64,000 nucleotides of DNA from Methylobacterium amylolyticum (GTDB lineage Bacteria > Pseudomonadota > Alphaproteobacteria > Rhizobiales > Beijerinckiaceae): NCBI RefSeq assembly GCF_030700245.1, contig NZ_JAUYZI010000014.1:1-64000 (forward strand), read 5' to 3'. Positions 44,585-53,479 of this stretch are shown here, piece after piece. The number at the start of each line of letters is the position of its first letter. Positions within the stretch are counted from its first letter, which is position 1. The notes beneath the pieces are model-generated. The model ran no database searches. It was not told where the DNA came from and saw only the letters and a list, made by a program, of their open reading frames with translations. Both the position numbers and the translations under genes were made by a program.

Positions 44585-44946
44585 GCGATGGGGATCCCGT
44601 CGCGGGCGACGTTGCGCGCGACGGGCAGGGGGCTCGTCGCGCTGACCTGCTCCGACAGCAGTGCGACTGGCCGGATCGGCATCCGCATCCGGACGAACCG
44701 ATACGCGATGTCCGAGAGCTTGCGCGGGATATCGGGATCTCGGCCGCCGTCCGAGAAGACCACGGCGACATCGTAGTCGCTGCCGCGCCGCACCTCCCCG
44801 CGGGCCCGCGAGCCGAACAGGAGCACGTCGCTCAGCCGGTCGGGAAAGGCGCGCTCGACATCCTGCCGGAATGACCGCAGGCGCATCGCCGAGCGCGCCG
44901 AGACCACGGCGTCGATCGGCTTCGTCGCTGTCGGCGCGGGATGCAT
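44581..44946 (-). CDS. MNT-type nucleotidyltransferase (antitoxin-like)
   Basis: A 121-residue minimal nucleotidyltransferase. GSRARG is at residues 45-50 and the metal Asp pair in SDYD at 56-59, as in the GSx10DxD signature. In MNT/HEPN toxin-antitoxin systems this partner modifies or masks the HEPN toxin. The ATG at 44946 begins the family-like part; the frame is open further upstream inside the membrane-fusion protein gene. It is coupled to the frameshifted HEPN gene by a four-base overlap. Confidence 0.85.
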   Translation of the reverse strand: MHPAPTATKPIDAVVSARSAMRLRSFRQDVERAFPDRLSDVLLFGSRARGEVRRGSDYDVAVVFSDGGRDPDIPRKLSDIAYRFVRMRMPIRPVALLSEQVSATSPLPVARNVARDGIPIA

Positions 44947-44993
44947 GGCCGATCGATACGCGCTCCGCCGCTCCGGCGCAAAGCGGGCCCCGC

Positions 44994-46241
44994 TCACGAC
45001 CCCGCCTCGGCCTCCGGCCGGACGGTCACCCGGTCCCCGTCGCGCAGGGAAGCGGGCGGGCCGATCACCACCCGCTCGCCGCCCTCCAGGCCGGCCCGCA
45101 GCTCCAGGGTCTGGCCGAGCTGGCGGAAGATCGAGACCGGGCGCATCCGCACCCGGGAGCCGTCCGCCTCGACCACCGCGACGCGGGTGCCGTCCTGGTC
45201 GAAGATCAGGGCGTCGCTCGGCACGGTCACGGCGGGCGCGGGCCGCGGGATCGCCAGCGTCACGCTGATGTACAGGCCCGGCCGCAGCTCCGCGTCGGGG
45301 TTGGGGATGTCGACCTGCGTCACCAGGGTGCGCGCGGCGGAGAGGAGCGAGGCCGACGAGCGCGCGACCTTGCCCGGGAACACCTTGCCGGGGATCTGCG
45401 CCACCTCGGCCTTGGCCGGCAGCCCCTCGCGCACCCCGGCGGCGGCGTAGAGGGGCACGTTGACCGCCATGCGCAGCACGTCGTCGCGGGCGAGCGTCAG
45501 CAGCGGCGGCCCGCTCGTCGTGTCGGCGGTGACCGCGTCGCCGATGTCGCTGTTGCGGGTGGTCACCACCCCGTCGAAGGGCGCGCGGATCTCCTCGAAG
45601 CCGGTGAGCACCGTCAGGCGGGCGACCTGCGCCTCCTGGGCGGCGATGTTGGCCTCGGCGACCTTCACCGCGGCCCGCGCCGCCGCGACGTTGGCGGCCT
45701 GGGTCAGCACCCCGGCCCGGGAGGTGTCGGCGTTCTGCTGGGCGGCGATGCCGGAGCCGGCCAGCGTGGCCGTGCGCCGGTTGGTGACGTCGGCGAGGTG
45801 GCGGTTGGCCTCGGCCTGATCGACCATCGCCTGGGCCTGGGCCAGCGCCGCCCGCAACTGCACCACCTGCGACTGCGCCTGGACGAGCTGCTGGTCGAGG
45901 TCGGGGGCGCTGATCCGGAACAGCAGGTCGCCCTTCTTGACGTGCGAGCCGATATCGACCCGGCGCTCGGCGATGTAGCCGGTGGCCCGGGGATAGAGGC
46001 TGGCATAGTCGAAGGCCTGGGTGGTGCCGGTCTGGGTCAGGTCGGTCGTGTCGGCGGCCCGCTGCGCGGTGGCGACCCGCACCGTCGGCGGCGCCCGCTC
46101 GGCCCGGGCGGGCGGGCTCTGCGCCCGGGACGGCCCGGACCACGCCCGGTAGCCGAGGGCACCCCCGGCCGCGAGGGCGATCAGCGTGAGCCAGACGGCG
46201 CCCCGGGCCGCCGGCCGCCCGGCCTTGTCACCCTCCGCCAT
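44994..46241 (-). CDS. RND-type efflux membrane-fusion protein, orphan
   Basis: A 415-residue periplasmic adaptor. The N-terminus has a membrane anchor ([19 protein letters not shown]), then the barrel-sandwich hybrid segment ([20 protein letters not shown]), a long coiled-coil hairpin (about residues 115-215) and the second lipoyl half with IRAPFDGVV. Such proteins link RND pumps to an outer-membrane channel. No pump or TolC-type gene is in the window next to it, so it either works with a distant pump or has lost its partners. It lies on the same strand as the MNT/HEPN pair, 47 bases upstream of the MNT start. Confidence 0.85.
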   Translation of the reverse strand: MAEGDKAGRPAARGAVWLTLIALAAGGALGYRAWSGPSRAQSPPARAERAPPTVRVATAQRAADTTDLTQTGTTQAFDYASLYPRATGYIAERRVDIGSHVKKGDLLFRISAPDLDQQLVQAQSQVVQLRAALAQAQAMVDQAEANRHLADVTNRRTATLAGSGIAAQQNADTSRAGVLTQAANVAAARAAVKVAEANIAAQEAQVARLTVLTGFEEIRAPFDGVVTTRNSDIGDAVTADTTSGPPLLTLARDDVLRMAVNVPLYAAAGVREGLPAKAEVAQIPGKVFPGKVARSSASLLSAARTLVTQVDIPNPDAELRPGLYISVTLAIPRPAPAVTVPSDALIFDQDGTRVAVVEADGSRVRMRPVSIFRQLGQTLELRAGLEGGERVVIGPPASLRDGDRVTVRPEAEAGS

Positions 46242-46327
46242 CCGTCCCCGCCGCGTTCCCGGTGCCGCGTCCCGGCGCGGGCCGGGCGAAGCGAATCATA
46301 TACCGCGCCGGCCCCGGCGAACGAGGG

Positions 46328-46372
46328 GCGCCCCGAACCGGATCGTCGCGCCCCGAACCGGATCGTCGCGCC
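46328..46372. repeat. Tandem 20-base repeat
   Basis: Two full copies of the unit GCGCCCCGAACCGGATCGTC stand in tandem, with a third partial copy starting after them. They are in the short region between the divergent membrane-fusion and oxalate decarboxylase genes and could be regulatory or a slippage product. Confidence 0.7.
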
Positions 46373-46443
46373 GCAGAAACCGGCCGGGCGCCGACGGGTT
46401 GAGCCGGAGTCGGCACGAGCGGCGGATCGCGGACGGGACGAGC

Positions 46444-47652
46444 ATGACCGATCTCTCACGGCGGGGCCTGATCGCCGCGGCGGCCGGCGGGGCGCTGGCG
46501 GGGCCGGCCCGGGCCGAGGCGCCCTCGGCAGAGCGGGGTGGCCGGGGCGCCGACATCCTCGGCCCGCGCGACGCCGCCCGCGCGGCGGAGGCGCCGAACA
46601 CGCTCGACCCGCCCGCCACGGACCACGGCACGATGCCGAACCTGAAATGGTCGTTCAGCGACAGCCACATGCGGCTGGAGCCCGGCGGCTGGGCGCGCCA
46701 GACCACGGTCCGGGAGCTGCCGGTCTCCACCGCCATGGCCGGCGTCAACATGCGGCTCAAGGCGAACGCGGTCCGGGAGATGCACTGGCACAAGGAGGCG
46801 GAGTGGGCCTACATGATCAAAGGCCGCGCCCGGATCACCGCCATCGACGCGGAGGGGCGCACCTTCGCCGACGACGTGGGCGAGGGCGACCTCTGGTACT
46901 TTCCCGGCGGCATCCCCCATTCGATCCAGGGCCTCCAGGGGCCCGAGGACGGCTGCGAGTTCCTGCTCGTGTTCGACGACGGCGGCTTCTCCGAGGACTC
47001 GACCTTCCTGCTCACCGACTGGCTGGCGCACACGCCCCGCAGCGTGCTGGCCAAGAACTTCGGCATCCCCGAAGCGGCGCTGGCGCACATCCCGGAGACG
47101 GAGCTGTACATCTTCCCCGGCCCGACGCCCGGCCCGCTCGCGGGCGACGTGCCGGGGGGCAACGGTCAGGTCCCGAGAACATTCAGCCACCGGATGCTGG
47201 CGCAGGCGCCGGTGGCGACGCGGGGCGGGCGGGTGCGGATCACCGATTCCAGCGTCTTTCCCGCCTCCGCGACGATCGCGGCGGCGCTGGTCGAGGTCGA
47301 GCCCGGCGGGATGCGCGAGCTGCACTGGCACCCGAACGGCGACGAGTGGCAGTACTACCTCGCGGGGCAGGGCCGGATGACGGTGTTCGGATCGGAATCG
47401 AAGGCCCGCACCTTCGACTACCGGGCGGGGGACGTCGGCTACGTGCCCTACGCCATGGGCCACTACATCGAGAACACCGGCCCGGAGACGCTGACCTTCC
47501 TGGAGCTGTTCCGGAGCCCGCGCTACGCCGACCTGTCGCTGACCCAGTGGATGGCCCTGACCCCGCACGCCCTGGTGCAGGCGCACACGCGGATCGACCG
47601 GGCGGTGATCGACGGCCTGCCCGCCGCGAAGCATCCGGTCGTGCCGGGTTGA
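46444..47652 (+). CDS. Oxalate decarboxylase, bicupin, Tat-exported
   Basis: A 402-residue bicupin enzyme that turns oxalate into formate and CO2. Metal-binding residues of cupin 1 include H114, H116 and E120 (MHWHKEAEW) and H159; cupin 2 has [13 protein letters not shown]. The lid loop reads SEDST (183-187), like the SENST loop with the catalytic Glu of decarboxylases rather than oxalate oxidases. A twin-arginine signal ([12 protein letters not shown]) begins the protein. Formate made here could feed formate oxidation in a methylotroph, which is inference. Confidence 0.88.
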   Translation: MTDLSRRGLIAAAAGGALAGPARAEAPSAERGGRGADILGPRDAARAAEAPNTLDPPATDHGTMPNLKWSFSDSHMRLEPGGWARQTTVRELPVSTAMAGVNMRLKANAVREMHWHKEAEWAYMIKGRARITAIDAEGRTFADDVGEGDLWYFPGGIPHSIQGLQGPEDGCEFLLVFDDGGFSEDSTFLLTDWLAHTPRSVLAKNFGIPEAALAHIPETELYIFPGPTPGPLAGDVPGGNGQVPRTFSHRMLAQAPVATRGGRVRITDSSVFPASATIAAALVEVEPGGMRELHWHPNGDEWQYYLAGQGRMTVFGSESKARTFDYRAGDVGYVPYAMGHYIENTGPETLTFLELFRSPRYADLSLTQWMALTPHALVQAHTRIDRAVIDGLPAAKHPVVPG

Positions 47653-47714
47653 CGCGCGCTGGAACCCGGGTGCCTCCTCGCGCGTCGCCCGGAAGGACAC
47701 GACGGAGTTCTGGC

Positions 47715-48050
47715 ATGCGCGTCCACACCCTCGGCATCCCTCTCGCCCCGACGCTGGCTGCGGCGCTGGCCCTGACGCTGGCCCTGGCGGCCGGCGACGC
47801 GGCGGCGCAGGTGCAGCAGAACAACCCGAACGCCGCCAACGAGTCCCTGGCGCGCCAGAGCGACATGCGCATCCTCCAGCAGCAGCGTGTCTCAGACTTC
47901 AACATCCTGAACATGCAGGCGCAGCGCAGCGTGCAGTACCGGCCGGCGCCCCCCGGCGGCGCGGTCTACGGCTACGGGCTGCGCCGCGGCAGCGTGCGCC
48001 ACGGGCGCGTGCGCAGCGGTTTCGATCCCGGCATCTGCGTCGGTTGCTGA
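47715..48050 (+). CDS. Small secreted protein of unknown function
   Basis: A 111-residue protein with a signal peptide (AALALTLALAAGDAAAQ). The mature part is Asn/Gln-rich (VQQNNPNAANESLARQSDMR, then ILQQQRVSDFNI), followed by a Tyr/Gly/Arg-rich tail ending in CVGC. No family is recognised. It follows the oxalate decarboxylase gene on the same strand with a 62-base gap and a hairpin follows its stop. Confidence 0.6.
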   Translation: MRVHTLGIPLAPTLAAALALTLALAAGDAAAQVQQNNPNAANESLARQSDMRILQQQRVSDFNILNMQAQRSVQYRPAPPGGAVYGYGLRRGSVRHGRVRSGFDPGICVGC

Positions 48051-48062
48051 AAACCTCCGCCG

Positions 48063-48096
48063 CCGCGGCACGGGAAAAGCCGCGGAAGGCCCTTTT
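48063..48096 (+). terminator. Possible terminator after the small secreted gene
   Basis: A 7-bp stem (CCGCGGC/GCCGCGG, 48063-48085) begins 12 bases after the stop and is followed a few bases later by CCTTTT. The spacing to the T-run is longer than usual, so termination is only possible, not certain. Confidence 0.35.
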
Positions 48097-48143
48097 CCCG
48101 CCGACGCACATGGCCCAGAACCGGTGACCATGATGGCGCGCGC

Positions 48144-49421
48144 ATGAACATCCTGCTGATCGGTTCCGGCGGCCGCGAGCACGCGCTCGCGTGGCGGCTG
48201 GCGCAGAGCCCGCTCTGCGCGCGCCTGTTCACCGCCCCCGGCAATCCCGGCACCGCCCGTCACGGGACCAACCGGCCCGACCTCAAGGTCTCGGACCACG
48301 CGGCGGTGGCGGCCTTCTGCGCGGCGGAGGGCATCGGCCTCGTGGTCGTCGGGCCGGAGGCGCCGCTGGTGGCCGGGCTCGTCGACGATCTCACCGCCGC
48401 GGGGGTGCGCGCCTTCGGGCCGACCCGCGACGCCGCCCGGCTCGAAGGCTCCAAGGGCTTCACCAAGGATCTCTGCGCCGAGTACGGCATCCCCACCGCC
48501 GCCTTCGCGCGCTTCTCCGCCCTGGAGCCGGCGCTGGCCTACGTCCGCGCGCGGGGCGCGCCGATCGTCGTCAAGGCCGACGGGCTCGCCGCGGGCAAGG
48601 GCGTGACGGTGGCCGACACCCTCGACCAGGCGGAGGACGCGCTGGCCGCGCTGTTCGCGGAGGCCGGTGCCGAAGTGGTGGTGGAGGAGTGCCTCGTCGG
48701 CGAGGAGGCGAGCTTCTTCGCCCTGTGCGACGGCACGCGGGCGATCCCGCTCGGCACCGCCCAGGACCACAAGCGCGTCTTCGACGGCGACCGCGGCCCG
48801 AACACCGGCGGCATGGGCGCCTACGCGCCCGCCCGGGTCGTCACCCCGGAGATCGAGGCGCGGGTGATGGAGACGATCATCGCCCCGACGCTCGCCGGCA
48901 TGCGGGCCCGGGGCTGCCCGTTCACCGGCATCCTCTACGCCGGGCTGATGCTGACGGCGGACGGGCCGAAGCTCATCGAGTACAACACCCGCTTCGGCGA
49001 TCCCGAGGCGCAGGTGCTGATGCCGCGCCTCGCCTCCGACCTCGTGCCCGCCCTGCTCTCGGCCTGCGACGGCGACCTCTCCGGCGTCAGCCTGGAGTTC
49101 GATCCCGGCCGCGCCGCGCTGACGGTGGTGATGGCCGCCGCCGGCTATCCCGGCGCGGTCGTGCGCGGCTCGGTCATCCGCGGCGTCGAGGCTGCGGAGG
49201 GCGAGGGCGTCCACGTCTTCCAGGCCGGCACCCGCGCCGAGGGCGGCGACCTGCTGGCCCACGGCGGCCGGGTGCTCGCGGTCACCGCGCTCGGCGACAG
49301 CGTCACCGAGGCCCAGGCCCGCGCCTACGCGGCGGTGGCCCGCATCGACTGGCCGGAGGGGTTCTGCCGGCACGACATCGGCTACCGGGCCGTCGCGCGG
49401 GAGGCGGAAGCCGCGGCTTGA
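48144..49421 (+). CDS. purD: Phosphoribosylamine-glycine ligase
   Basis: Second step of purine synthesis: joins glycine to phosphoribosylamine with ATP. The 425-residue length is normal. The GARS N-domain opens with [17 protein letters not shown], the ATP-grasp region has [14 protein letters not shown], and [10 protein letters not shown] and [11 protein letters not shown] are present. It is a single-gene unit here; the next gene converges. Confidence 0.97.
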   Translation: MNILLIGSGGREHALAWRLAQSPLCARLFTAPGNPGTARHGTNRPDLKVSDHAAVAAFCAAEGIGLVVVGPEAPLVAGLVDDLTAAGVRAFGPTRDAARLEGSKGFTKDLCAEYGIPTAAFARFSALEPALAYVRARGAPIVVKADGLAAGKGVTVADTLDQAEDALAALFAEAGAEVVVEECLVGEEASFFALCDGTRAIPLGTAQDHKRVFDGDRGPNTGGMGAYAPARVVTPEIEARVMETIIAPTLAGMRARGCPFTGILYAGLMLTADGPKLIEYNTRFGDPEAQVLMPRLASDLVPALLSACDGDLSGVSLEFDPGRAALTVVMAAAGYPGAVVRGSVIRGVEAAEGEGVHVFQAGTRAEGGDLLAHGGRVLAVTALGDSVTEAQARAYAAVARIDWPEGFCRHDIGYRAVAREAEAAA

Positions 49422-49455
49422 GGTCGGCCGTGCACCGAGGACGTCGCCCGAGCGT

Positions 49456-49562
49456 CTAAGAGCCGTTCCCGATCGCGTTGCAATCGTGCTCGACTCTAAG
49501 TCCTTGTTTTGACGCGCTCTCTTTCGCCGAACCGGCATCCACTTCGGCGGAGAGCGCTCTAG
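49456..49562 (-). repeat. Palindromic intergenic repeat, family A copy 2
   Basis: Inverted near-identical relative of the element at 35193-35298. On the minus strand it starts CTAGAGCGCTCTCCGCCGAA and continues to CGTCAAAACAAGGAC, with more divergence in the second hairpin. The stop codon TAG of the PPC-domain gene is again its first TAG. Confidence 0.85.
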
Positions 49563-50428
49563 CCGCGGGGTTCCAGGACGAGCTCCACCGTGATCAGGGT
49601 CGGGTTGTCGCCCCGCACCAGCCCGCCCCCGGAGACGGCGCCGGTGTAGTCGACGAGCCTCACGTCCACGTCGGCCCGAGATGCCCCGGCCGCGTCCGGC
49701 CCGATCCGGCCCGAGACGATCGCCATCTCGGTCGCGAAGGCATCGACCCGCCGCCCGTCCCGGTATCGGGCGCCGATGATGCTGCCCACGCCGCCGTGGA
49801 TCTCCGCCGCGGCGATGCCCCGCGCCCGGCAGAACGCTTCGAGCGCGCCCGCCAGGTCCTGGTTGGGCCGCAGGCGCACCGCGAACACCCGCCGATCCGA
49901 CGCATCCCGCGCGCCGGCCCGCGGGACCGGGCCGAACAGCGCGAAATTCGTCTCCGGATCCGGCGCGGCGACGAACGCCGCTCCGACGAGACCGAGGCCC
50001 TCGACCGGGATCGGCTCCGCGATGATCGTGCTCTCGGGCAGCACGTGCCCGCCGCCTGGCGCGCCGTCCGCCTCGGTCCAGAAGGCGTGGCAGTGGAAGC
50101 TCGGTGCGCCGTCGCGCCACCCGAGCGTCAGGGCGCCCGCCGCGATCCGGCTGGGCCCCTGCGGCCGATGCGCGGGGCTGTAGTAGGCCGCGTGGTCGGG
50201 CGTCTCCGAGAGCGCGGGCATCACGTAGGCGAGCGGGCCGAGGGCACCGCCCGTCAGCCTCAGGACGCCGCCCGCGCAGCCCTGCGCCGCGAAGGCCGCC
50301 CGGACCGCGTCGAGCAGCGGCACGCCCGGTTCGAGGACCGCGCGCACCGGCCGCCCCCCGGCCTCGACCGCCTGGATGCGCTCGGGCGCTGCCGGGCCCG
50401 GTTGCGCGACCGTCCGCATGCCCGTCAC
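49559..50428 (-). CDS. Tandem PPC-domain (DUF296) protein
   Basis: A 289-residue protein with two PPC (plant and prokaryote conserved, DUF296) domains in tandem. The first keeps the metal-site residues (SFHCHAFW, GGGHVLPES); the second (VFAVRLRPNQDLAGALEAFC, IHGGVGSIIGARY) has lost the equivalent His cluster (SGGGLVRGDNP). Bacterial PPC proteins bind metal or nucleotide-like ligands. The GTG at 50428 is supported by AGGGTG upstream; an ATG at 50419 is an alternative. It follows the gamma-glutamyltransferase gene on the same strand by 12 bases. Confidence 0.78.
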   Translation of the reverse strand: MTGMRTVAQPGPAAPERIQAVEAGGRPVRAVLEPGVPLLDAVRAAFAAQGCAGGVLRLTGGALGPLAYVMPALSETPDHAAYYSPAHRPQGPSRIAAGALTLGWRDGAPSFHCHAFWTEADGAPGGGHVLPESTIIAEPIPVEGLGLVGAAFVAAPDPETNFALFGPVPRAGARDASDRRVFAVRLRPNQDLAGALEAFCRARGIAAAEIHGGVGSIIGARYRDGRRVDAFATEMAIVSGRIGPDAAGASRADVDVRLVDYTGAVSGGGLVRGDNPTLITVELVLEPRG

Positions 50429-50440
50429 GACCGAGGCACC

Positions 50441-52210
50441 CTAATGCCCCACCCCCGCCCCGGCCGGCCGCCGGTTGTCGTTGGCGCCGTAGAGCAGGTC
50501 CGGCCGCATCCGGCCGGTGCGCGAGGCGTCGTTGCCGGAGGTGGCGGTCTCGCGGACCGGGGGCGCGGCGCCCTGCACGGCGATCAGCTCCTCGGCTCCC
50601 CACGGCACCTGCTCGGTGATGCTGTGGCCCATGCCCTTCAGGATGGCCTGCGTGTCCGCCGACAGGGCGAACGGCTCGGCGTAGATCGTGTCCGGCAGCC
50701 ACTGGTGGTGGATGCGCGGCGCATCGACCGCCGCCTGCGGGTCCATGCCGAAATCGAGCATGTTGATGATCGTCTGCGCGTTGATGGTGATGATCCGCGA
50801 GCCGCCGGGGGAGCCGGCCACCATCACCGGCTTGCCGTCGCGCAGGACCACCGTCGGGGCCATCGAGGAGAGCGGGCGCTTGCCGGGCGCGATCGCGTTG
50901 GCCTCGCCCTGCACGAGGCCGAACAGGTTCGGCACGCCGGGCTTCACGGTGAAGTCGTCCATCTCGTCGTTCATGAGGAAGCCGGTGTCGCCCGCGATGA
51001 CGCCCGCGCCGAAGAAGCCGTTGATCGTGTAGGTGAGCGAGACGGCGTTGCCGGCCTTGTCCATCACCGAGATGTGCGTCGTCTCCGGCTTCTCCCGGGG
51101 CGGCAGGCTGTTCGGGTCGGGGCGGATCTCGGCCGACGGCGTGGCCTTGTCCGGCCGGATCGTGGCCCGGAGCCGCGCCGCGTAGGCCGGCGAGATCAGC
51201 CGGTCGACCGGGTTGTCCACGAACGCCGGGTCGCCGAGATAGGTATTGCGGTCGGCGTAGGCGCGCCGCATCGCCTCGACCATCCAGTGCACGGTCTGCG
51301 CGGAATTGAAGCCCGCCGCGCGCAGGTCGTAGCCGTCGAGCACGGCCAGGATCTCGCACAGGGTGGTTCCGCCCGACGAGGGCGGGGCGGCCGAGAGCAC
51401 GCGCGTGCCGCGGTAGCCGCAGGCGACGGGATCGGACTCGGTGACGGTGTAGGCCGCAAAATCCGCCGCGGTGAGCAGCCCGCCGCCGGCGCGGGAGGCC
51501 GCCTCGACCTTGCGCGGGATCTCGCCCTTGTAGAACGCGTCCGAGCCGCCCGCGGCGATCGCCTCCAAGGTCCCGGCGAGATCCGTCTGCACCAGCCGGT
51601 CGCCGGGGCGCCAGGGCGTGCCGTCCGGGCGCAGGAAGATCCGCGCGACGTTGGCCTCCTTCGCGAACAGCTTGGTCCCAGCCTCCAGGATGTCGGTGTC
51701 GCCGCGGGTGAGGATGAAGCCCTCGCGGGCGAGGCGGATCGCCGGGGCGATCACCCGCGCCAGCGGCAGCGTGCCGTATTTCTGGAGCGCCGTGTTGAGG
51801 CCGAGCACGGTGCCCGGCACGCCGGCCGCCTTCCAGCCGTAGAGGCTCGCACCCTTCACCACGTTGCCGGCGGCGTCGAGGTACATGTCCTTGGTGGCCG
51901 CCGCGGGCGCCGTCTCGCGGAAGTTGATGAACCGGTTCCGGCCGTCCGCCGTGTGCAGGACGATGAAGCCGCCGCCGCCGATGTTGCCGCAGCAGGGGTT
52001 GGTCACCGCCTCGGCGTAGGCCACCGCCACCGCCGCGTCGACGGCGTTGCCACCCTCCCGCAGGATCTCGGCGCCGACCTCGGAGGCGATGCGCTGGGAG
52101 GACACCACCATCCCGTTCTCGGCCTCGACCGCCGGGCCGGAGGCGGCGCGGGCCGGCCCGGCCAGCGCGAGGGCGGCGGCCAGGGCCAGCGCGGCGCGTC
52201 GTGCGATCAT
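50441..52210 (-). CDS. ggt: Gamma-glutamyltransferase
   Basis: A 589-residue periplasmic enzyme that splits glutathione and other gamma-glutamyl compounds. A signal peptide ends near PARAAS. The autoprocessing nucleophile is T377 in ETTHISVMD, the first Thr of the Thr-Thr-His triad. The substrate segment PLSSMAPTVV and GSPGGSRIITIN are intact. The precursor is expected to split into large and small subunits. The following PPC gene may be co-transcribed with it. Confidence 0.95.
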   Translation of the reverse strand: MIARRAALALAAALALAGPARAASGPAVEAENGMVVSSQRIASEVGAEILREGGNAVDAAVAVAYAEAVTNPCCGNIGGGGFIVLHTADGRNRFINFRETAPAAATKDMYLDAAGNVVKGASLYGWKAAGVPGTVLGLNTALQKYGTLPLARVIAPAIRLAREGFILTRGDTDILEAGTKLFAKEANVARIFLRPDGTPWRPGDRLVQTDLAGTLEAIAAGGSDAFYKGEIPRKVEAASRAGGGLLTAADFAAYTVTESDPVACGYRGTRVLSAAPPSSGGTTLCEILAVLDGYDLRAAGFNSAQTVHWMVEAMRRAYADRNTYLGDPAFVDNPVDRLISPAYAARLRATIRPDKATPSAEIRPDPNSLPPREKPETTHISVMDKAGNAVSLTYTINGFFGAGVIAGDTGFLMNDEMDDFTVKPGVPNLFGLVQGEANAIAPGKRPLSSMAPTVVLRDGKPVMVAGSPGGSRIITINAQTIINMLDFGMDPQAAVDAPRIHHQWLPDTIYAEPFALSADTQAILKGMGHSITEQVPWGAEELIAVQGAAPPVRETATSGNDASRTGRMRPDLLYGANDNRRPAGAGVGH

Positions 52211-52243
52211 CCCCGTCTCCCCCGGCCCGTCAGGCCCGAGCCA

Positions 52244-52278
52244 GCGCCTCTCCTCCCCCTCGCGGGGAGGAGAGGCGC
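52244..52278. terminator. Perfect 15-bp hairpin between acdS and ggt
   Basis: GCGCCTCTCCTCCCC pairs perfectly with GGGGAGGAGAGGCGC around CTCGC. It lies 36 bases past the acdS stop (minus strand). It lacks a T-tract, so it may be a repeat-type hairpin rather than a classical terminator. A C-rich hairpin of similar make lies at 54043-54066. Confidence 0.45.
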
Positions 52279-52313
52279 GCTCGGTGGGCGAGATAGGGCC
52301 GGAAACGGCCGCG

Positions 52314-53324
52314 TCAGCCGTTCCGGAAGGTGTAGCTGTAGCCGTTCAGCGCCGGGGCGCCGCCGAGATGGGCGTAGAGCACGCGCGACCCCTTCGGGAA
52401 GAAGCCCTTCCCCACGAGGTCGATCAGCCCCTGCATCGATTTCCCCTCGTAGACGGGGTCGGTGATCATCCCCTCCAGCCGGGCCGAGAGGCGGATCGCC
52501 TCCACCGTCTCCTTCGAGGGCACCCCGTAGACCGGGTAGGCGTAGTCCGCGTTGAGCACCACGTCGTCCTCGGTGATCTCCCCGGCCTCGACCAGGGCGG
52601 CGGTGTTGCGGGCGATGTCGAGCACCTGCGCCTTGGTCTGCCGGGGCGTGCAGGAGGCGTCGATGCCGATGACCTTGCGGGCGCGCCCGTCCGCCGAGAA
52701 GCCGACCACCATGCCGGCATGGGTGGATCCCGTCACCGTGCAGACGATCACGTAGTCGAAGGCGAAGCCCAGGTCCGCCTCCTGGGCCCGCACCTCCTCG
52801 GCGAAGCCGACGTAGCCGAGGCCGCCGTACCTGTGCACCGAGGCGCCGGCGGGGATCGCGTAGGGCTTGCCCCCTTCCGCCTCGACCTCACGGAGCGCCC
52901 GCGTCCAGCTCTCGCGGATGCCGATGTCGAAGCCCTCGTCCACGAGCTGCGCCTGCGCGCCCATCAGCCGCGACAGCAGGATGTTGCCGACCCGGTCGTA
53001 GACCGCGTCCTCGTGCGGCACCCAGGCTTCCTGGATCAGGCGGCACTTCAGCCCGAGCTTGGCCGCAACCGCCGCCACCATGCGGGTGTGGTTCGACTGC
53101 ACGCCGCCGATCGACACGAGGGTGTCGGCGCCCGACTTCAGCACGTCCGGCACGATGTATTCGAGCTTGCGCAGCTTGTTGCCGCCGTAGGCCAGACCCG
53201 AGTTGCAGTCGTCGCGCTTGGCCCAGATCTCGACCTCCCCGCCGAGATGGGCCGAGAGCCGCTTCAGGGGCTCGATCGGCGTCGGCCCGAAGGTCAGGGG
53301 ATAGCGTTCGAATTTTTCCAGCAT
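52314..53324 (-). CDS. acdS: 1-aminocyclopropane-1-carboxylate deaminase
   Basis: PLP enzyme that splits the plant ethylene precursor ACC into 2-oxobutanoate and ammonia. The protein has 336 residues against about 338 in Pseudomonas AcdS and matches its start ([10 protein letters not shown]) and end (YTFRNG). The PLP Lys is K50 ([11 protein letters not shown]). Y292-E293 (VYEGKSM) and L320 ([10 protein letters not shown]) match the residues that separate true ACC deaminases from the closely related D-cysteine desulfhydrases. It is divergent from the acdR gene, the usual arrangement. Confidence 0.93.
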   Translation of the reverse strand: MLEKFERYPLTFGPTPIEPLKRLSAHLGGEVEIWAKRDDCNSGLAYGGNKLRKLEYIVPDVLKSGADTLVSIGGVQSNHTRMVAAVAAKLGLKCRLIQEAWVPHEDAVYDRVGNILLSRLMGAQAQLVDEGFDIGIRESWTRALREVEAEGGKPYAIPAGASVHRYGGLGYVGFAEEVRAQEADLGFAFDYVIVCTVTGSTHAGMVVGFSADGRARKVIGIDASCTPRQTKAQVLDIARNTAALVEAGEITEDDVVLNADYAYPVYGVPSKETVEAIRLSARLEGMITDPVYEGKSMQGLIDLVGKGFFPKGSRVLYAHLGGAPALNGYSYTFRNG

Positions 53325-53479
53325 CGAGCCACTCCGCGTGCGAAAGCGGCTTGAAACCTAGCAGATGATGCGCGGAAGGTGTTTTCGAACTGACGGTCCC
53401 CACCGGTCTCATCGTTCGTGTAAGGGGCCTCCGCGCTCTATCCGTTTCGCTTGCGGGCAGGAATTCGAAAGGTCCTTTC
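53325..53479. promoter_or_regulatory. acdS-acdR divergent control region
   Basis: The 155-base region between the two divergent start codons must hold both promoters and the Lrp-type binding sites. A palindrome GAAAGGTCCTTTC (53467-53479) ends exactly at the acdR ATG and covers its ribosome site. It may be an operator or a small hairpin. Confidence 0.45.

Noticed and set aside
44661..48050. A 1129-codon open frame on the plus strand
   Set aside because: It crosses the minus-strand MNT and membrane-fusion genes and the oxalate decarboxylase gene in a wrong frame; only its last 111 codons are a real small gene.
52314..53324. D-cysteine desulfhydrase as the function of acdS
   Set aside because: Y292, E293 and L320 match true ACC deaminase, and the Lrp-type neighbour fits acdR.
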